Assembly (NCBI GenBank): GCA_023250385.1
Contig: JAHFAU010000008.1
Coordinates: forward strand, 1 to 24,863
Direction: 5' to 3'
Source of the DNA: Anaerolineales bacterium
GTDB lineage: Bacteria > Chloroflexota > Anaerolineae > Anaerolineales > E44-bin32
Length of the DNA: 24,863 nt
The translations under genes were made by a program, and so were the position numbers. Below, in pieces: positions 21,671 through 24,863 of the stretch (its first letter is position 1; each line of letters starts with the position of its first letter). A model generated the notes under the pieces. The model had not been told where the DNA came from, ran no database searches, and worked only from the letters and a program-made list of their open reading frames with translations.

Positions 21671-24147
21671 GCGCTGTCATCCGGCAACTCACTCTCGTCT
21701 TGTTCGCTGGCGCTGTGCGGGTTGCCGTCTTCACGCTCGCCGGCAGCTTCAGCGGCAGCCCGCTCTTCGGCCCAGTGGGTCAACCGGGCCTGGACCCGGC
21801 CGTTGATTGTCTGCTCCGGGTAGTTCCCATCCTCGTCCTGCTCACCCGCCGGCATCCCGGTCAGCATCTCGATCCCTTGATCGACCGTCTCAATCGGGTA
21901 GACATGGAATTTTCCCTCGGCCACCGCCTGCACTACTTCATCTTTGAGCATCAGCTGGTCGACGTTCGATCCCGGGATCAGGACCCCGTGCTCTCCGGTC
22001 AAGCCCCGGAATTTGCAGATGTCAAAGTATCCCTCGATCTTTTCGTTGACCGCACCGATGGATTGCACCCGACCATGTTGATTGATCGATCCGGTGACCG
22101 CAAATGACTGCTTGATGGGAACCTCGGCGATTGCCGAGAGCAAAGCATAGAGTTCGGCCGAGGAGGCGCTGTCGCCCTCCACTCCGCCATACGTTTGCTC
22201 AAACACCAGGCTGGCGGCCAAAGAGAGCGGCCGGCCGGTGGCATAGCGGGAGCCGAGTAGAGAGCTCAGGATCAGCACCCCCTTGGAGTGAATTGGCCCC
22301 CCCAGCTCGACCTCCCGCTCGATATCGATGACCTCTCCCTTGCCCATCCATACTCGGGCGGAGATGCGGCTCGGGTGGCCGAAGGTGAAGTCCCCGAATT
22401 GGGTAACCGATAACCCGTTGACCTGGCCGACCACTCCGCCTTCGGTATCGATCAAAATCGTCCGTCGTTGAATCAACTCTTGAATCCGTTCGCGCAATCG
22501 ATCGGATCGGTAGACCTGTGCCTCCGCGGCCTTGACAACATCTTCGCCGGAGATGACCCGGCGCCCGGCGGCTCCGGCCCAGTAGTCCGCCTCCCGCATG
22601 AGGTCGGTGATCAGGTTCATCTGAATCGAGAGTTTCCGACCATCTCCGACGATCCGCGAACTGCGCTCGATCACCCGCCCGACCGCCTGGCGATCGAGCG
22701 GCTTGAGCCCGTTGCCTTTCGCCAAGCTCCCGATCAGCCGGGCATAGAGCAGCTGATTCGGCTCATCCCGGTCCATCTGATCGTCGAAATCCGAGGCGAC
22801 TCGAAATAGCTCTCGACTTTCGGGATCGAACTCCCCCAGCTGGTAATACAAAATCGGCTCTCCGAGCAGTGCCACTTTCACCTGCAGCGGAATCGGTTGT
22901 GGGTCGAGCGAGACCGTGCTGATGAAGGCCTGAACCTGGCCGGGTGTCTCGATCTTGATCTGCTCCGACCGCAGGGCGCGCTTGAGACCTTCCCAGGCGA
23001 ACGGTTCCTGCAGCAGTTTGCGGGCTTCCAGGATCAGGTACCCGCCGTTGGCCCGGTGCAGCGCGCCCGGCTTGATCAGGTTGAAGTCGGTAATCAACGC
23101 TCCCATCTGAGCCGAGTATTCCACCCGCCCCAGCAGGTTTTGATAGGTCGGGTTGTCTTCCTGGACCACCGGCGCCCCTGAGGTGCGGGCATGATCGACG
23201 AGTAGATTTACCCGGTAGCGCCTGAGAGCGGGCCGGGCCTGGCCGGCCGGCAACATCCCTCTGGCCCCGAGCATTTCTCCGATCTGGGATGGATCGCCCT
23301 CGTCGATAATCTCCCGCACGTTCTTGACGACGTCCTGCTGGACCGCCGCCAGATGCTGCTGGACCTCGGGAAGACCCTCGTACCTCGCAGTGAGATCACG
23401 GATCAGCGCTCCGACCGCCAGGTCAGCCATTTCGCGGTTGAGCCCGTCAATCTGCTCGCGCAACTCTCGCTGCCAGCGGGGGACGTTGAGCAATAGCTTT
23501 TGGAGTTCCTCCTGCAGCTCAGCGATGTCCTTCTCAAGCTTCGCCCGGCGCTCCTCTGGCAGCCCTTGGAATTCTTCGGGGGAGATCACCGCCCCGTCCC
23601 GCACCGGCGCGATCGCCAACCCTGCCGGCGTCCGCAGCACGGCCAACTCCCGAGTCTGAGCTTCCTTGCGCAGCCCCGAGAGGTCGGCCTCCTGCCGCTC
23701 GTTCAACGATTCCTGCACCTCATGCATCCGGGTTCGGTATTCCTCGCTCTCGAAAGTCACCGGCAGGACGTTTTTCAAATCTTCTGCAAAATGGTCCATG
23801 TCCTGGCGGAATTGGATCCCCCTCCCGGACGGTAGCCGCAGCACTCGCGGCATCCCCGGTTGTTCAAAGTTATGTACGTAGCACCATTCAACGGGAACCG
23901 GCTCTCTAGCTGCCGCGGCCTCGAAGGTTTTGCGGACCAGGTTACCTTTTCCGATTCCTTCCGGTCCGACCGCAAAGATGTTGTAGCCCTTCTGCCGCAT
24001 CCCGACTCCGAACCGCATCGCCTCGACCGCTCGGGGCTGGCCGATGAAATCGCCCAGATGCTCAAGCTCTTCGGTGGTCTCGAACTTGAACTGAGCTGGA
24101 TCACAGCGTTGGCATAACGCAGACGGCTCCAGGCCTGGAATTGGCAT
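21649..24147 (-). CDS. Lon-like ATP-dependent protease (COG1067, AAA_32 family)
   Basis: An 832-residue protein of the Lon-related family with an N-terminal CxxC segment (ALCQRCDPAQFKF). Next come an AAA+ module, a long charged helical region (about residues 150-300) that is probably a coiled coil, and a C-terminal Lon protease domain. The catalytic dyad is Ser660 (EGDSASSAE) and Lys703 (GAVNEKIEG), spaced 43 residues apart as in E. coli Lon. Walker A reads GPEGIGKGNL: Lys67 is kept but the following Ser/Thr is Gly. Degenerate Walker A motifs are known in this family. A mainly acidic, unstructured tail follows after about residue 770. GGAGG at 24156-24160 gives a strong ribosome binding site for ATG 24147. 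Confidence 0.9.
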   Translation of the reverse strand: MPIPGLEPSALCQRCDPAQFKFETTEELEHLGDFIGQPRAVEAMRFGVGMRQKGYNIFAVGPEGIGKGNLVRKTFEAAAAREPVPVEWCYVHNFEQPGMPRVLRLPSGRGIQFRQDMDHFAEDLKNVLPVTFESEEYRTRMHEVQESLNERQEADLSGLRKEAQTRELAVLRTPAGLAIAPVRDGAVISPEEFQGLPEERRAKLEKDIAELQEELQKLLLNVPRWQRELREQIDGLNREMADLAVGALIRDLTARYEGLPEVQQHLAAVQQDVVKNVREIIDEGDPSQIGEMLGARGMLPAGQARPALRRYRVNLLVDHARTSGAPVVQEDNPTYQNLLGRVEYSAQMGALITDFNLIKPGALHRANGGYLILEARKLLQEPFAWEGLKRALRSEQIKIETPGQVQAFISTVSLDPQPIPLQVKVALLGEPILYYQLGEFDPESRELFRVASDFDDQMDRDEPNQLLYARLIGSLAKGNGLKPLDRQAVGRVIERSSRIVGDGRKLSIQMNLITDLMREADYWAGAAGRRVISGEDVVKAAEAQVYRSDRLRERIQELIQRRTILIDTEGGVVGQVNGLSVTQFGDFTFGHPSRISARVWMGKGEVIDIEREVELGGPIHSKGVLILSSLLGSRYATGRPLSLAASLVFEQTYGGVEGDSASSAELYALLSAIAEVPIKQSFAVTGSINQHGRVQSIGAVNEKIEGYFDICKFRGLTGEHGVLIPGSNVDQLMLKDEVVQAVAEGKFHVYPIETVDQGIEMLTGMPAGEQDEDGNYPEQTINGRVQARLTHWAEERAAAEAAGEREDGNPHSASEQDESELPDDSAWDPRLR

Positions 24148-24238
24148 CGGTCGGACCTCCTCGCTACCGTGCTCTTCTTATGACCAGCGTATGTGAAATG
24201 CGCGGCGCACTGCAGAGCTGGTGAGCCGGGCGGGAATC

Positions 24239-24247
24239 GTTATATCA
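24239..24247 (-). promoter_or_regulatory. possible extended -10 promoter of the Lon-like/USP operon
   Basis: The - strand reads TGATATAAC: TGn followed by a hexamer matching TATAAT at five of six positions. It lies about 90 bases before the Lon-like ATG, just after the rpoD hairpin. The surrounding TGTGATATAA resembles the TGTGATAGAA of the nuo promoter. No clear -35 box is seen. Confidence 0.35.
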
Positions 24248-24271
24248 CAGCCGCGGCTCCCATAACGAACA

Positions 24272-24291
24272 GGCCGACCGGTGGGTCGGCC
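24272..24291 (-). terminator. possible terminator after the sigma factor gene
   Basis: GGCCGACC at 24272-24279 and GGTCGGCC at 24284-24291 form an 8-bp perfect stem with a four-base loop, 17 bases after the sigma factor stop. The - strand downstream reads TGTTCGTTAT, only modestly T-rich, so efficiency is uncertain. Confidence 0.5.
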
Positions 24292-24308
24292 AGCCGATTA
24301 GGCGGGGA

Positions 24309-24863
24309 TCAGGACAGGTAGTCCCGCAGGTGCCGGCTGCGGGTGGGGTGACGCAGTTTGCGAAGAGCCTTGGCCTCGATCTGCCGGATTCGCTCGCGGG
24401 TCACTTGAAAGAACCGGCCGACCTCTTCCAGGGTGTAGTCCTTCCCATCGTGGAGGCCAAATCGAAGCTCCAGGACCTGCCGCTCGCGCTCGGTCAGCAC
24501 CGAGAGCGCGTTCTGAACTTGCTCCTTCAGCAATTCCTTGGCGGCCGCGTCCACCGGTTCAGGCAGGGTCTCGTCCTCGATGAAATCGGCCAGCTGGCTG
24601 GATTCTTCCGAGCCAACCGGGGTCTCCAGAGACATTGGCTCCTGGGCGATTCGAATGATGCGCCGGACCTTACCGGCCGCCCGCCGCCAGCGCCGGTCTA
24701 CTGCCGGGTCGAGCGGCGAGCCCTCGGTCTCCGCCCGGCGGATGGCCGAGGTGTCGCCGGGTTCAAGGAACTCCATCTCCAAGGCCAATTCCTCGGAGGT
24801 CGGCTCGCGGCCGAGCTCCTGGACCAGCTGCCGCTGCACTCGGGTCAGCTTGTTGATGGTCTC
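24309..24863 (-). CDS. rpoD: principal RNA polymerase sigma factor, C-terminal part (5' end outside window)
   Basis: The frame runs off the right edge, so about 184 codons of regions 3 and 4 are visible. The first residues, ETINKLTRVQRQLVQELGRE, are typical of region 3.0 of group 1 sigma factors. Region 3.1-3.2 continues to IAQEPMSLETPVGSEESS, and region 4 has LTERERQVLELRFGL and the helix-turn-helix TLEEVGRFFQVTRERIRQIE that contacts the -35 box. Between REPT and the IAQEP motif the protein has about 29 more residues than E. coli sigma70; the extra part is GDTSAIRRAE..LDPAVDRRWRRAA. Termination may occur at the hairpin 17 bases downstream. Confidence 0.93.
   Translation of the reverse strand, partial: ETINKLTRVQRQLVQELGREPTSEELALEMEFLEPGDTSAIRRAETEGSPLDPAVDRRWRRAAGKVRRIIRIAQEPMSLETPVGSEESSQLADFIEDETLPEPVDAAAKELLKEQVQNALSVLTERERQVLELRFGLHDGKDYTLEEVGRFFQVTRERIRQIEAKALRKLRHPTRSRHLRDYLS

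Noticed and set aside
1..24863. Excess of GATCG-type words across the window, suggesting a HIP1-like repeat
   Set aside because: Many GATCG and CGATCG words are visible, but no count was made and they fit a GC-rich background with Asp/Arg/Ile-Gly codon pairs. A word-frequency test against a codon-shuffled control would decide.

Overview
The window reads as ordinary, gene-dense chromosome from a high-GC bacterium, most likely a member of the Chloroflexota close to the Anaerolineae. This placement is inferred from four things: the sequence character of the 14-gene complex I operon, a principal sigma factor with an extended region 3, a Pro/Thr-rich TPR-type protein, and an F420-type luciferase-like oxidoreductase. 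No marker gene settles it. I see no rRNA, tRNA, IS element, integrase, CRISPR array or phage gene, and no gene-free stretch longer than about 160 bases.

Left part, + strand (1-3133): the 3' end of a TPR-like protein with Pro/Thr-rich linkers, a CopD-like four-helix membrane protein, a small unrecognised membrane protein, ribonuclease Z (rnz) and an FmdB-type zinc ribbon protein with a very good sigma70-like promoter. A 12-bp hairpin at 3155-3186 separates this block from the convergent operon that follows and should terminate in both directions.

Centre, - strand (18085 down to 3206): a complete nuoA-B-C-D-E-F-G-H-I-J-K-L-M-N operon for proton-pumping NADH:quinone oxidoreductase, in canonical order and with nuoC and nuoD separate. 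An acylphosphatase gene forms a 15th cistron. Many junctions overlap or nearly touch (A/B, E/F, G/H, H/I, L/M, M/N), so the genes are probably translated in a coupled way. The longer nuoF-nuoG gap carries a nested inverted repeat. All iron-sulfur ligands expected of NuoB, E, F, G and I are visible. NuoL, M and N keep the transmembrane glutamate used in proton pumping.

Right part: a divergent AT-rich region (18086-18244) separates nuo from a + strand cluster: a possible 9-codon leader ORF, a patatin-like phospholipase, an HD-domain phosphohydrolase overlapping it by TTGA, and an LLM-class oxidoreductase. Convergent to these on the - strand are a tandem universal stress protein, a large Lon-like ATP-dependent protease (C-terminal Ser660/Lys703 dyad) overlapping it by 22 bases, and the 3' part of the principal sigma factor gene, cut by the window edge.

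I do not find strong evidence for a new biological system. The best candidates for follow-up are the patatin-HD-LLM cluster with its leader ORF, the roughly 29-residue expansion in sigma region 3, and the structured nuoF-nuoG junction.
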